Source: Candidatus Buchananbacteria bacterium CG10_big_fil_rev_8_21_14_0_10_33_19 (lineage in GTDB: Bacteria; Patescibacteria; ABY1; 2-01-FULL-39-33). From it: a DNA stretch of 64,000 bases. Position numbers and translations under genes: made by a program. Below the pieces are notes generated by a model. That model saw nothing but the letters and a program-made list of their open reading frames with translations. It was not told the origin of the DNA and searched no databases. Below are positions 33,471 through 42,158 of the stretch, piece after piece (the stretch's first letter is position 1; each line of letters starts with the position of its first letter). Location: positions 62,001 through 126,000 of the forward strand of contig PEZY01000012.1 of NCBI GenBank assembly GCA_002773855.1, written 5' to 3'.

Positions 33471-34136
33471 ATGATGAAAAAAAATAGCAAACCATTTGAA
33501 ATTATTCTGTTTGGCCCACCAGTTTCTGGTAAGGGTACTCAGGCCAAGCTGTTGGCCACAGTTTTAAATATCCCGCATATTTCGGCTGGTCATTTGTTGC
33601 GTTTAGCTGAAGAGGATAAATCAAATCCTTATCACAAACAAATTTCTGACTTAATTGATAATGGTCAATTAGTGCCTAGTGAGATTGTTAATCAAATGGT
33701 GAAAAAGCGTCTAGCTAAGACCGATTGTGTCAAAGGTTATGTTCTAGATGGCTATCCTCGAACATTTGATCAAGTGGCGGTTTTGGAACAGATTGCTGGC
33801 ATAGATTATGTGTTTTTAATTGATGTTAGTGATAAAATAGTGAAAGCTAGAATTACTGGTCGGCGTATTTGTCAGAATAATCATCAGTGGAATTTACAAA
33901 GCTCACCACCACGGGTTAGAGGTATTTGTGATATCTGTGGTGGAAAAATTAGCATTAGAAAAGATGATAGTTTGGACAAAATAAAAAAGCGATTAAAAAT
34001 TTATCATGAACATGTTAATCCAATTATCAAATATTATAAAAAGCAAAAAAAGCTTATTACCATAAATGGTGATCAACATATTGAGGATGTGTTTCAAGAT
34101 ATCGTTAAATATATAATTGGCGAAATTAGAAAATAA
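33471..34136 (+). CDS. adk: adenylate kinase
   Basis: A 221-residue nucleotide kinase that interconverts ATP, ADP and AMP. The P-loop (GPPVSGKGTQ, 15-24) has Val where Gly is usual. GYPRTFDQ and the LID region are visible; the LID has C-x3-H and CDICGG, which resembles the zinc-binding LID with one Cys replaced. Two ATG codons are adjacent and either could start. Normally adk follows secY; here two secreted-protein genes lie between. Confidence 0.9.
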   Translation: MMKKNSKPFEIILFGPPVSGKGTQAKLLATVLNIPHISAGHLLRLAEEDKSNPYHKQISDLIDNGQLVPSEIVNQMVKKRLAKTDCVKGYVLDGYPRTFDQVAVLEQIAGIDYVFLIDVSDKIVKARITGRRICQNNHQWNLQSSPPRVRGICDICGGKISIRKDDSLDKIKKRLKIYHEHVNPIIKYYKKQKKLITINGDQHIEDVFQDIVKYIIGEIRK

Positions 34137-34144
34137 TAATTATT

Positions 34145-34912
34145 ATGATTAGATTAAAAACTAAAGAAGATATCGAAAAATTAAAACGTGGCGGTAAGAT
34201 TTTATCAGCAGTTTTAGATGAAGTTGAAAAGGTGATTAAACCTGGTATTACCACTCAATCACTAACAGATTTAGCTGAAAAAATTATTATAGAGGCTGGT
34301 GGCCGACCAAGTTTTAAGGGTTACAAAGCGGCTTGGGCCGATGGTGTTTATCCGGCAGCTTTGTGTGTGTCCATAAATGAAGAAGTGGTTCATGGCATAC
34401 CAGCGCCTAATCGAGTGATTAAAGAAGGTGATATTGTGGGTATTGATTGTGGTTTAGAATATGAAGGCAGATATACTGATATGGCTCGAACTATTATAGT
34501 GGGCAAAGTGAAACCCGGTCTAAAAAAATTAGTTTCAGTGACCCAAGAGTCTTTAATGAAGGGCATAAAACAAGTTAAGCCAGGTAACAAGATTTCCGAT
34601 ATTTCACGGGCGATTGAAGAGCATGTTAAAAAACATGAGTTTTCAGTAGTCAGACAATTGGTAGGTCATGGTGTGGGTTTTAGTGCTCATGAAGATCCAC
34701 AAATTCCTAATTTTGTTGATAGAAGTTTACCAGATGTAGTTTTAAAAGCTGGTATGGTTATAGCGATTGAACCAATGGTTAATGTCGGTGGCGCTGAAGT
34801 GGATAGTCTAGAAGATGGTTGGACAATTGTCACCCATGATAGTAGTATTTCAGCTCATTTTGAGCATACCGTAGCGGTAACCGAAGATGGTTATGAGATA
34901 ATTACCAAATAA
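34145..34912 (+). CDS. map: methionine aminopeptidase, type I
   Basis: A 255-residue metalloprotease that removes the initiator methionine. The pita-bread-fold ligands can be seen in GIDCGLEYEGRYTDMART (two Asp), GHGVGFSAHEDP (His), AIEPMVNVG (Glu) and SAHFEHTVAVTEDG (Glu). Length is typical. It follows adk by 8 bp, as in the common secY-adk-map order. Confidence 0.97.
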   Translation: MIRLKTKEDIEKLKRGGKILSAVLDEVEKVIKPGITTQSLTDLAEKIIIEAGGRPSFKGYKAAWADGVYPAALCVSINEEVVHGIPAPNRVIKEGDIVGIDCGLEYEGRYTDMARTIIVGKVKPGLKKLVSVTQESLMKGIKQVKPGNKISDISRAIEEHVKKHEFSVVRQLVGHGVGFSAHEDPQIPNFVDRSLPDVVLKAGMVIAIEPMVNVGGAEVDSLEDGWTIVTHDSSISAHFEHTVAVTEDGYEIITK

Positions 34913-34916
34913 ATTT

Positions 34917-35309
34917 ATGAAATTATTAGGCTTGGATTATGGTGAATCTAAAATTGGCTTAGCTATTGGTGACATTGAAAGTGGTGTCGCTACTCCTTTT
35001 GGGGTGATTAAAAATTTAGGCACTAATAATGCTATAGATGAAATAAAAAAACTTTGTGATCACGAGCGAATAGAAAAAATTGTTATTGGTGTGCCAGTTA
35101 ATCCTAATACTTTGGACTCCGAACCAATCAGAAGAGTAGAAGGTTTTATAGCGAAGTTAAAAGATAAAACTGGCTTAGAAATTATCGGTCGGGATGAAAG
35201 ATTTTCGACTCAGGAGGCTCAAAAATTAATTAGCAAGAATAAGTCTAAAGATGATGATATATCAGCTATGCTTATTTTACAAAATTATTTTGATTCTGCT
35301 AGTAAATAA
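34917..35309 (+). CDS. ruvX: YqgF/RuvX family nuclease
   Basis: A 130-residue RNase H-fold protein. The N-terminal LGLDYGESKIGLAIGD carries the first catalytic Asp, and DERFSTQEAQ and a DD pair near the C-terminus complete the site. Family members process the 16S rRNA 5' end or act as Holliday-junction resolvases. It follows map by 4 bp and abuts recO. Confidence 0.92.
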   Translation: MKLLGLDYGESKIGLAIGDIESGVATPFGVIKNLGTNNAIDEIKKLCDHERIEKIVIGVPVNPNTLDSEPIRRVEGFIAKLKDKTGLEIIGRDERFSTQEAQKLISKNKSKDDDISAMLILQNYFDSASK

Positions 35310-35876
35310 ATGTCGACCTACGTCACACACGCTGTAGTCTTAAATAAGGATAATTACAAAGACTATGATGTAAAATTTATTGTTTACACCCCAGATTATG
35401 GCAAGATAGTAATAATTGCTAAGGGTGCTAAAAAAATAACCTCCAAACTTAATTCTCATTTGGAGTTTTTTTCTGTGACCAAGGTGATGATCGCCAAAGG
35501 GGCGGTTGTTAATCGATTAGCGGGTGCTCAGATAGTCGAAGCTCATAAAAATATCGTTCGAGATAATCATAAAACCATTATTGCTTTGTATTTTTTGGAG
35601 GTAATAAATTTATTAGTTAAATATGATTTTGAGGATGATTTTATTTTTGAAATTATAGTGAAGTTTTTAAGTTCAATTAATATTAATCAAAATAGACAAG
35701 AGGATTTACTCTTATTAAATAAAAGTTTGTTTGAATTATTAGATCATTTGGGCTATCGTCCAGAAATAAAATCCAATAAACAGAAAGGGTTAATAGCTCA
35801 GTTTAATAAAGTTATTATGGAAATATCGGATAAAGAGGTAAAAAGTTATGATATGTTGTCTAAATTGTTTGATTAG
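35310..35876 (+). CDS. recO: DNA repair protein RecO (short form)
   Basis: A 188-residue protein whose N-terminal 80 residues match the RecO OB-fold (AVVLNKDNYKDYDVKFIVYTPDYG...IIAKGAKK). The C-terminal part is helical but shorter than the usual 240-residue form and lacks the CxxC zinc motif. RecO loads RecA on SSB-coated DNA with RecR. Its ATG begins immediately after the ruvX stop, so translation is probably coupled. Confidence 0.85.
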   Translation: MSTYVTHAVVLNKDNYKDYDVKFIVYTPDYGKIVIIAKGAKKITSKLNSHLEFFSVTKVMIAKGAVVNRLAGAQIVEAHKNIVRDNHKTIIALYFLEVINLLVKYDFEDDFIFEIIVKFLSSININQNRQEDLLLLNKSLFELLDHLGYRPEIKSNKQKGLIAQFNKVIMEISDKEVKSYDMLSKLFD

Positions 35877-35885
35877 CAAAAATAA

Positions 35886-35906
35886 AACTACTCTTGATGA
35901 GTAGTT
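35886..35906 (+). terminator. weak hairpin terminator after recO
   Basis: AACTACTC (35886-35893) pairs with GAGTAGTT (35899-35906); a broken A/T tail follows. It lies between convergent genes. Confidence 0.5.
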
Positions 35907-35926
35907 AAAATATTTTTGTATTTTTA

Positions 35927-36598
35927 TTATTTACGGCCGTAATCCTGATAGCTAGTGCTAATTAGGAAATTACCTCCAAACGTATCGGTTACGGTAATGA
36001 GAATATTTTCATCATTGTTGGCGGCATTATAGCAATCACCAATAGCGCTTTCTGAAAAATCTCCAAAGCCATATTCTGTACAAAATTCTTCAATTATAGT
36101 TTTAAGCTGTTCCATAGAACAGCTACCATTAGAATTTAATTGAAAGTTTTCAGTATTATAACTGCTTAAAGCCGTTTGTTCGGCATTGTGTTGAAGAACA
36201 TATAAATCATTTCCATCGTATTTTGGCATGGAAATTGACTCGGTTGACGACTTGAGTTTATTGGCAATAAAAACTTCCAAACTTTGATGTACCGGTAGTA
36301 GATTGGTTAAATATTCTTCAACAGTCTTGGCTTGTTCATCAGTTAATTCATGAAACATTAAAGCTATACCGGTAATTTCATTTAAATCACAAATTGGTTT
36401 TGGTCGATTGAAAGAATTATCCAATATGTCAAAAGCATGAATAGCCACACCAGTGCCATAGCCGCGCTCTTTTCGGAGTTTGAGAAGTGACAATAGTGTT
36501 CGGATAACTCGATATATTCTAGTATTATGTAAATTTTTACAACCACTTTCCATACTATCTTTTAAGTGTTGGATAATATCAAATTTAGTTTCTGTCAT
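35927..36598 (-). CDS. unknown protein, second gene of a minus-strand pair
   Basis: A 223-residue soluble protein I do not recognise. It has no signal peptide or membrane segment. The N-terminal part looks helical; the end (about 165-223) could form an alpha/beta unit (EEFCTEYGFGDF, ILITVTDTFGGNFLISTSY). That end resembles the last part of the upstream gene (SEKFGQTMLITISQS...WISISY), suggesting a shared domain. It overlaps the upstream gene by 14 bp. Confidence 0.65.
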   Translation of the reverse strand: MTETKFDIIQHLKDSMESGCKNLHNTRIYRVIRTLLSLLKLRKERGYGTGVAIHAFDILDNSFNRPKPICDLNEITGIALMFHELTDEQAKTVEEYLTNLLPVHQSLEVFIANKLKSSTESISMPKYDGNDLYVLQHNAEQTALSSYNTENFQLNSNGSCSMEQLKTIIEEFCTEYGFGDFSESAIGDCYNAANNDENILITVTDTFGGNFLISTSYQDYGRK

Positions 36599-37007
36599 GA
36601 TTATTGTCTCCGTTGTTTTGTTTTTTTATTAACAAATCCAAAAGACTAAATGGTTGATAAGAGATACTAATCCAGGTATTAAACGTGTCACTAGAATTTG
36701 ATTGAGAAATAGTGATCAGCATGGTCTGTCCGAATTTCTCACTTTTGTAACCAGATGTGGTTTGGATAAAAGTTTCAAAACCTTTTAGCCAACAAAATCT
36801 TTTGATGATTAGTAGGATGGCTTCTAGGTCAATGAATTCAGCGCACCTTATTTCGAAGCTTTCTTTCCGATCATCACATCGTAGATTTGGTGTGGTCTCC
36901 TTTACTTTAAATAATTGGGTGACTATAAATTCTTGTAGTGTTAAGCTTTGAATATTATTAAAAACTGTTTCGACAATTGTGTCAGAAACATGTTTCATAC
37001 AAGACAC
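36585..37007 (-). CDS. unknown protein, first gene of a minus-strand pair
   Basis: A 140-residue protein of unknown function. The start is a GTG at 37007, chosen because AAGGAG lies 8 bp upstream of it; an ATG three codons later is the alternative. It contains a predicted helix plus strands around ETFIQTT and TMLITISQ. It overlaps the next gene, so the two are translationally linked. The pair is divergent from aspS. Confidence 0.65.
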   Translation of the reverse strand: MSCMKHVSDTIVETVFNNIQSLTLQEFIVTQLFKVKETTPNLRCDDRKESFEIRCAEFIDLEAILLIIKRFCWLKGFETFIQTTSGYKSEKFGQTMLITISQSNSSDTFNTWISISYQPFSLLDLLIKKQNNGDNNHDRN

Positions 37008-37061
37008 TAATTAATCTCCTTAGTTGGTAAAAAGAACATAAACCGTCAATGGTTAGTCATT

Positions 37062-37090
37062 AAATTATCATAAAATTGATAAAATGTCAA
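37062..37090 (-). promoter_or_regulatory. promoter of the unknown minus-strand pair
   Basis: On the minus strand: TTGACA (37090-37085), a 17-bp spacer, TAATTT (37067-37062); GATAAT at 15 bp is an alternative. Its -35 lies 2 bp from the -35 of the aspS promoter. Confidence 0.55.
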
Positions 37091-37092
37091 GG

Positions 37093-37121
37093 TTGACGTA
37101 ATATGGATATTTACCTATAAT
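37093..37121 (+). promoter_or_regulatory. aspS promoter
   Basis: TTGACG (37093-37098), a 17-bp spacer, TATAAT (37116-37121). It drives the T-box leader. Confidence 0.8.
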
Positions 37122-37140
37122 TAATTTATAAAACCTATTA

Positions 37141-37331
37141 AAACCGTTGTCAGCCTGTCTGATAAAGCTTTATTAACACTAGAGCGAGGTATGAGAAGAA
37201 CGTCTTTGGACTATTAGACCTCATCGGGTAAGCCCGTTATAGCAGGCATTAAGACAGGTTGCTTACTACAGCCTTAAACTCAAGATGGTACCGCCTGCAA
37301 GGGCTCTTGAAACCATGCTTGGGTTTTTATT
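37141..37331 (+). promoter_or_regulatory. T-box riboswitch upstream of aspS
   Basis: The bulge TGGTACC (37286-37292) is flanked by antiterminator helices TCAAGA/TCTTGA (37280-37285 with 37305-37310) and GCC/GGC. The exclusive terminator pairs ACTCAAGATGGT (37278-37289) with ACCATGCTTGGGT (37312-37324), then T. The conserved CGGGTAAGCCCGTTATAG (about 37224-37242) fits the stem before the antiterminator. A short stem GAGGT/ACCTC (37186-37190 with 37218-37222) has GAC (37209-37211), an Asp codon, in its 3' internal loop. Uncharged tRNA-Asp should therefore raise aspS expression; Stem I looks much shorter than usual. Confidence 0.88.
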
Positions 37332-37352
37332 TTTCAAATTAATTTTAAATAT

Positions 37353-39134
37353 ATGTTACGAACACATACTTGCGGTGAATTAACTAAAAGTGATGAGGGT
37401 AAAGAAGTTACTCTAGCTGGTTGGGTGCACAGTCGACGTGATCATGGCGGTATTATTTTTATTGATTTACGTGATCGTTATGGTTTAACTCAGGTGACTT
37501 TTGATCCAGAAACTAGTAAAGAATCTACAGTCATAGCCGATCAGGTCAGAAGTGAATGGGTGATACAGGTGACTGGTAAAGTAATGATTAGACCAGATAA
37601 AATGATCAATGATAAAATTCCGACTGGTAGTATTGAAATTGATGCTAAAAGTGTTAAGATTTTAAATAAATCAAAAACTCCGCCATTTGAAATTAATGAA
37701 GAAAAAGGTTCTGAAGCTGGTGAAAATATTCGTTTAAAATATCGATTTATTGATTTACGACGACCAAAGTTACAAGAGATGTTAAAGGTTAGAGATGAAT
37801 TAATTATTCATATTAGAAATTATTTTCATGAGAAAAATTTTCGGGAGGTTCAAACGCCAATTTTAGCAAACTCTTCACCAGAAGGAGCTCGTGACTGGCT
37901 GGTACCATCTCGGCTTTATCCTGGTAAATTTTACGCCCTACCTCAAGCGCCACAACAGTTCAAGCAATTGTTAATGGTGGCTGGTGTTGATAGATATTTT
38001 CAAATTGCACCATGTTTTCGTGATGAAGATCCAAGGAGCGATAGACACTTTGGCGAATTCTATCAATTAGATATGGAAATGAGCTTTGTGGAGCAGGATG
38101 ATATTTTTCAGGTAATGGAACCATTAATGATAGAATTAACCGAAAAATTTAGTCATAAGAAAATTGTTAATCTAGCTGATAATGGTCGTTTCATTCAAAT
38201 ACCTTGGGCTGAGTCCATGAATAGGTTTGGTACTGATAAGCCAGATTTGAGGTTTGCTATGGAATTAAAATCTATTACTGATATAGTAACTGCGAGTGGT
38301 TTTAGTGTTTTTGATGAGGCAGTAAAAAAGGGTGGTGTAGTTAATGCCTTGAAAGTTGATGGTGGGGCTAAGTTTTCTAGAAAAGAGATTGATGACTTAA
38401 CCGAAATTGCTAAGACTTACAGAGCCAAGGGTTTGGCATATATTATTATGGCTGAAGACGGTCCTAAATCACCAATTTTAAAATTTTTAACTGAAGAAAA
38501 AATTGCGGAGATTATAAAACACGTAGAAGCTAAGACTGGCGATATTATTTTCTTTTCAGCTGATAAATGGTTAGTTGCCTGCCAGTCATTAGGTGCAGTA
38601 AGAGATAAGTGTGGTGAAAAGCTAGGCTTAAAAGATAATAATTTAGCGGCTTGGGCTTGGATTACTGATTTCCCAATGTATCATGAAGAGGACGGCAAAA
38701 TAGATTTTGCTCATAATCCATTTTCTATGCCTCAAGGCGGATTAGAATCTTTGGAAGCCAAAGACCCATTAGATATTTTAGCTTATCAATATGACTTTGT
38801 ATTAAACGGTTTTGAATTAACTTCTGGGGCAATTCGTAATCATAGTCCAGAAATCATGTATAAAGCTTTTGCTATTGCTGGTTATTCTAAGGAGCAAGTA
38901 GAGGCTAAATTTGGCCATATGCTTAAAGCTTTTGAATATGGAGCTCCGCCTCATGGTGGTAATGCCCCAGGTATCGATAGGTTGTTAATGGTGCTAAATG
39001 ATTGGGATTCCATTAGGGATATTTATGCCTTCCCTAAAGACGGCCAGGGTCGTGATGCGATGCTTGATGCTCCAAGTGAGGTTGAACTAAAACAATTGGA
39101 CGAATTACATCTTAAAATTGTCAAAGAAGATTAA
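37353..39134 (+). CDS. aspS: aspartyl-tRNA synthetase
   Basis: A 593-residue class II synthetase of bacterial type. It has the N-terminal OB-fold anticodon-binding domain (LAGWVHSRRDHGGIIFIDLRD), motif 2 (FRDEDPRSDRHFGEFYQLD), the large GAD insertion with GLAYIIMAEDG, and motif 3 (GGNAPGIDRLLM). The Asp/Asn discrimination state cannot be told by eye; gatCAB is not in the window. It is controlled by the upstream T-box and closed by a strong terminator. Confidence 0.97.
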   Translation: MLRTHTCGELTKSDEGKEVTLAGWVHSRRDHGGIIFIDLRDRYGLTQVTFDPETSKESTVIADQVRSEWVIQVTGKVMIRPDKMINDKIPTGSIEIDAKSVKILNKSKTPPFEINEEKGSEAGENIRLKYRFIDLRRPKLQEMLKVRDELIIHIRNYFHEKNFREVQTPILANSSPEGARDWLVPSRLYPGKFYALPQAPQQFKQLLMVAGVDRYFQIAPCFRDEDPRSDRHFGEFYQLDMEMSFVEQDDIFQVMEPLMIELTEKFSHKKIVNLADNGRFIQIPWAESMNRFGTDKPDLRFAMELKSITDIVTASGFSVFDEAVKKGGVVNALKVDGGAKFSRKEIDDLTEIAKTYRAKGLAYIIMAEDGPKSPILKFLTEEKIAEIIKHVEAKTGDIIFFSADKWLVACQSLGAVRDKCGEKLGLKDNNLAAWAWITDFPMYHEEDGKIDFAHNPFSMPQGGLESLEAKDPLDILAYQYDFVLNGFELTSGAIRNHSPEIMYKAFAIAGYSKEQVEAKFGHMLKAFEYGAPPHGGNAPGIDRLLMVLNDWDSIRDIYAFPKDGQGRDAMLDAPSEVELKQLDELHLKIVKED

Positions 39135-39156
39135 GTATACATAATATAGAACTTGC

Positions 39157-39196
39157 AACGCATAGCATTTGTAGAATTGCTATGCGTTTTGTATTT
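39157..39196 (+). terminator. intrinsic terminator after aspS
   Basis: AACGCATAGCA (39157-39167) pairs perfectly with TGCTATGCGTT (39178-39188), followed by a T-rich tail. Confidence 0.88.
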
Positions 39197-39217
39197 TGAT
39201 CTATATTTTGGTATAAT
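39189..39217 (+). promoter_or_regulatory. promoter for the 39280 membrane gene
   Basis: TTGTAT (39189-39194), a 17-bp spacer, TATAAT (39212-39217) preceded by TGG. A GCCTATT/AATAGGC hairpin (about 39240-39255) lies in the leader. Confidence 0.65.
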
Positions 39218-39279
39218 ATAAGCATTAAAATTAATAATTGCCTATTAAAATAGGCGTATAATTAAAATATTTAAAAAAT

Positions 39280-40200
39280 ATGGAAAACCAAGACAAATAT
39301 CATGGTAAAGGAGCGTTGGATGCTTTTTTAAACCTTTTTAGTTTAATTACATTGGGTTGGATGTCAATTTCGATTGGCATGATTTTATTTCAAATTATTG
39401 ATAAATTTTTTAGTTCAGAAAAGGTTTATATTTACAATAGTTTTTCTCAATCTGGATTAAAGTTTGGTTTGGCTTCGTCTTTGATTGTAGTGCCAATATT
39501 TTTGGTTATTATTGCCTTACTACACAAACATTATAAAAATAATGTTTTAAATCATCAAAGTGGTGTTTATCGTTGGTTAACTTATTTAGTTTTGTTAGTA
39601 GCGGCTTTAAATATAATTGGCAGATTAATTCAATTGATTTATCAATTTCTTGATGGTAATTATACTTTAGCTTCAGTTTTGAAAATTTTAGTTGTGCTTT
39701 TAATTGCTAGCGGTATTTTTGGCTACTATTGGTACGATTTAAAAAGAACAGATTACAGTAGTCAAAGTTTGGTGTCCAAAATATTTTTTATTGGTATTGT
39801 GGTAATTTCATTAGTAACTATTATTGGTGGCTTTATGTTGATTGATTCGCCACAAACTACTCGAATGAAAAAGCAGGATCAATCTAGAGTAGATGCTTTA
39901 AATAATATTAGAAATATTATTATATCTGAATATATGTCGACTAAAGTACTACCAAGTGATTTATCGGCACCTAAATTTTCTAATCTTGTTGATCCAGTCA
40001 CTGGTCAGCCATATGAATATCGGGTAATAGGCGAGACAGCTTATGAGTTGTGTGCAAATTTTGAATTAGCAGTTGATGATTATAATGATAAAAATAGATA
40101 CATGAACGTCGGTGGTGAAAATTGGGATTTTCATCAGGGTGGTCGACAATGCTATGAACAAGAAGTTTCTGGTTATGATAGTAAGATGTTAAATTATTAA
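39280..40200 (+). CDS. five-helix membrane protein with exposed C-terminal domain (DUF5671-like)
   Basis: A 306-residue protein with membrane segments at about 17-40, 61-82, 97-121, 131-152 and 166-188; this region resembles the DUF5671 family. A soluble domain of about 115 residues follows (RVDALNNIRNIIISEY...DPVTGQPYEYRV...YELCANF), similar to the C-terminal part of pilin-like proteins often seen in CPR genomes, with two Cys that could form a disulfide. Function unknown. It has its own promoter. Confidence 0.72.
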   Translation: MENQDKYHGKGALDAFLNLFSLITLGWMSISIGMILFQIIDKFFSSEKVYIYNSFSQSGLKFGLASSLIVVPIFLVIIALLHKHYKNNVLNHQSGVYRWLTYLVLLVAALNIIGRLIQLIYQFLDGNYTLASVLKILVVLLIASGIFGYYWYDLKRTDYSSQSLVSKIFFIGIVVISLVTIIGGFMLIDSPQTTRMKKQDQSRVDALNNIRNIIISEYMSTKVLPSDLSAPKFSNLVDPVTGQPYEYRVIGETAYELCANFELAVDDYNDKNRYMNVGGENWDFHQGGRQCYEQEVSGYDSKMLNY

Positions 40201-40229
40201 GCTTAAGTAATTATATAAACTATAAAATT

Positions 40230-40979
40230 ATGATTGAATTTTCAAACTTGAAGAAGTTTTTCATCTTCATTCTTATTGGTTCATTGGTAGTGGCTGCGGC
40301 TGTAGCTATTATCACGGTATTAATTGGGCAGTTTAATGAGGCTACGGCCAGAGTATTTGCGACACTAGCTATGGCAGTAATTCATTCTTTGATTAGCTTA
40401 GCGTTTATTTGGGATGATACTAAACATGATACATTTGATAGGTTGTCATTCTTTATTAATACAATATTTATCATTATAATAATCAGTTTTGTCGCATCGT
40501 TATTTAGTATTTGGGAGATAATTTCTTTAGATACGACTGGTCATTTATATCAAACATTATTTATCTTAGGCTTTGCGGCTTTGCATTTAGATATATTGTC
40601 TAAGGCTTTAAATATTGAAAAATATATAAATATTATTGTTTTTGTTAATTATTTGTTTATTGCTATTGTCGTTTTAATGCTACAACCTATAGTTTATTTA
40701 ACAGATGCCAAAGCAATCTTAGGTGATTTTTATTATCGGTTATTGGCTGCATCGGCTATTGTAGATAGCACTCTTAGTATTTTAACCATTATTTTTTACA
40801 GACTCTACATTCATCAACACCCAGAGCTTAGAAATATTTTTCAGGGCAGTAATTCATCTGAAGCTGGTGGTAAACCTAAAAAAGGTTTGAGTGTTTGGGT
40901 GTGGATTTTGATAATCTATTTAATTTTACAAGTATTATTACCTCTTTTACAATGGGCTTTATTTCTTCCGTTTTTTTAA
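40230..40979 (+). CDS. multi-pass membrane protein, unknown
   Basis: A 249-residue protein with about seven hydrophobic segments covering most of its length and a short hydrophilic loop near residue 195-218 (HPELRNIFQGSNSSEAGG). I recognise no family or catalytic residues. It follows the 39280 membrane gene by 29 bp and probably shares its transcript, so the two may act in one membrane process. Confidence 0.7.
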   Translation: MIEFSNLKKFFIFILIGSLVVAAAVAIITVLIGQFNEATARVFATLAMAVIHSLISLAFIWDDTKHDTFDRLSFFINTIFIIIIISFVASLFSIWEIISLDTTGHLYQTLFILGFAALHLDILSKALNIEKYINIIVFVNYLFIAIVVLMLQPIVYLTDAKAILGDFYYRLLAASAIVDSTLSILTIIFYRLYIHQHPELRNIFQGSNSSEAGGKPKKGLSVWVWILIIYLILQVLLPLLQWALFLPFF

Positions 40980-41001
40980 ATATATAAATAAATAAAACAA
41001 T

Positions 41002-41634
41002 ATGCCAATTCCTAAAAAAATAAAAACCTATTTAGATAAACAGAATATTGATTATGAAGAAATAGCTCATAAGACTGTTTATACCGCTTATGATGCCGCT
41101 TTAACTCTAAAGAAAGAGCTAAAAGAGATTGCTAAGAACTTAATTGTCAAAGCCGATAATACTTATGCTTTGGTAATCGTACCAGCTGATAAAAGATTGG
41201 ATTTAAACAAAATTAAAAAAGCTCTTAAAGCTAAAAAAATATCTATTCCTGATGAAAAAGTAATTGTCAGGGTCTTAAAAATTAAACCCGGAGCAGTATC
41301 ATCTTTTGGTAAATTACATAAATTAGAAATACTAGTTGATAAAGCTATGACGGGTACTAAAAAAGCGATTTTTAGTACTGGTAGTTTAAGTGATAGTGTT
41401 TTGATAAAAGTGAAGGATTTTATTCAAATGGAAGAGGCTAAAATGGCCGATATTGCGATGAAGGGTGGTTATAAAATACCAAAAGCTACCAAAAAGAAGA
41501 TGATAAAAGTTAAAAATAAAGTAGCTTCCAAAAAGAAAGTTTCTATTAAGAAAAAGCCAGTAGCAAAAAAAGTAAACAAGAAACCAGTTAAAAAAGTAGT
41601 CAAGAAAAAAGTGGCTAAAAAGAAGAAAATATAA
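41002..41634 (+). CDS. YbaK/ProX-type deacylase domain with Lys-rich tail
   Basis: A 210-residue two-part protein. Residues about 1-150 match the YbaK/aminoacyl-tRNA deacylase fold (YLDKQNIDYEEIAHKTVYTA, then AKNLIVKADNTYALVIVPAD and KPGAVSSFG), a family that hydrolyses mischarged tRNAs. Residues about 158-210 are almost only Lys, Val, Ala and Pro (KKPVAKK-type repeats), like histone H1 or AlgP tails. The tail probably binds nucleic acid. Whether the domain is catalytically active cannot be told by eye. Confidence 0.82.
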   Translation: MPIPKKIKTYLDKQNIDYEEIAHKTVYTAYDAALTLKKELKEIAKNLIVKADNTYALVIVPADKRLDLNKIKKALKAKKISIPDEKVIVRVLKIKPGAVSSFGKLHKLEILVDKAMTGTKKAIFSTGSLSDSVLIKVKDFIQMEEAKMADIAMKGGYKIPKATKKKMIKVKNKVASKKKVSIKKKPVAKKVNKKPVKKVVKKKVAKKKKI

Positions 41635-41650
41635 ATAATATTTTAATATT

Positions 41651-42142
41651 ATGTTATTTGGCTACGTTACCTGGTTATTATCTGCTTCGATACTTGTTTT
41701 CATAGTTATCTTTGGGTTTATTAATAGAATATTTATAAGGCCATATAGGATGAAAAAATTTGCTAATTTGTTAGGCTTATCGTATAAAATAAGTGATAAG
41801 CGGTTTGCTCTTTTTGAGTTTAAAAAAAATATTATTAGCGGTAAATATAAGGGCAAGTACATTGAAATTTATGATTACTATTTAAATGCAGGATCCATGT
41901 CACAAAAAAGAACGGTTATTGAAATTAGTGGAGAGGCAATTAATATTTATCGTGGAATTACGTTTGAATATGTGCCTATTATTTCAGTTAGAACGATAAA
42001 AAAAATATTAGATGAATATTTTAATGACGGCGGCGTAAAAACAAGAGGTAAAATAAAAAAAGAAATTTATGTGGCATTACTAGTATTAGTGGCTGTATTT
42101 TTTGTTTTTATGTGGTATTATCTTACAAGTTTAACTGTTTAA
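41651..42142 (+). CDS. small membrane protein, unknown
   Basis: A 163-residue protein with an N-terminal membrane segment (about 4-26), a cytoplasmic or PH-like beta-rich middle (about 30-125) and a C-terminal membrane segment (about 138-157). No family recognised. It sits 16 bp after the YbaK-type gene and 16 bp before scpA, so it is part of the same operon-like run. Confidence 0.68.
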   Translation: MLFGYVTWLLSASILVFIVIFGFINRIFIRPYRMKKFANLLGLSYKISDKRFALFEFKKNIISGKYKGKYIEIYDYYLNAGSMSQKRTVIEISGEAINIYRGITFEYVPIISVRTIKKILDEYFNDGGVKTRGKIKKEIYVALLVLVAVFFVFMWYYLTSLTV

Positions 42143-42158
42143 GAAAAAGAAAAGATAA

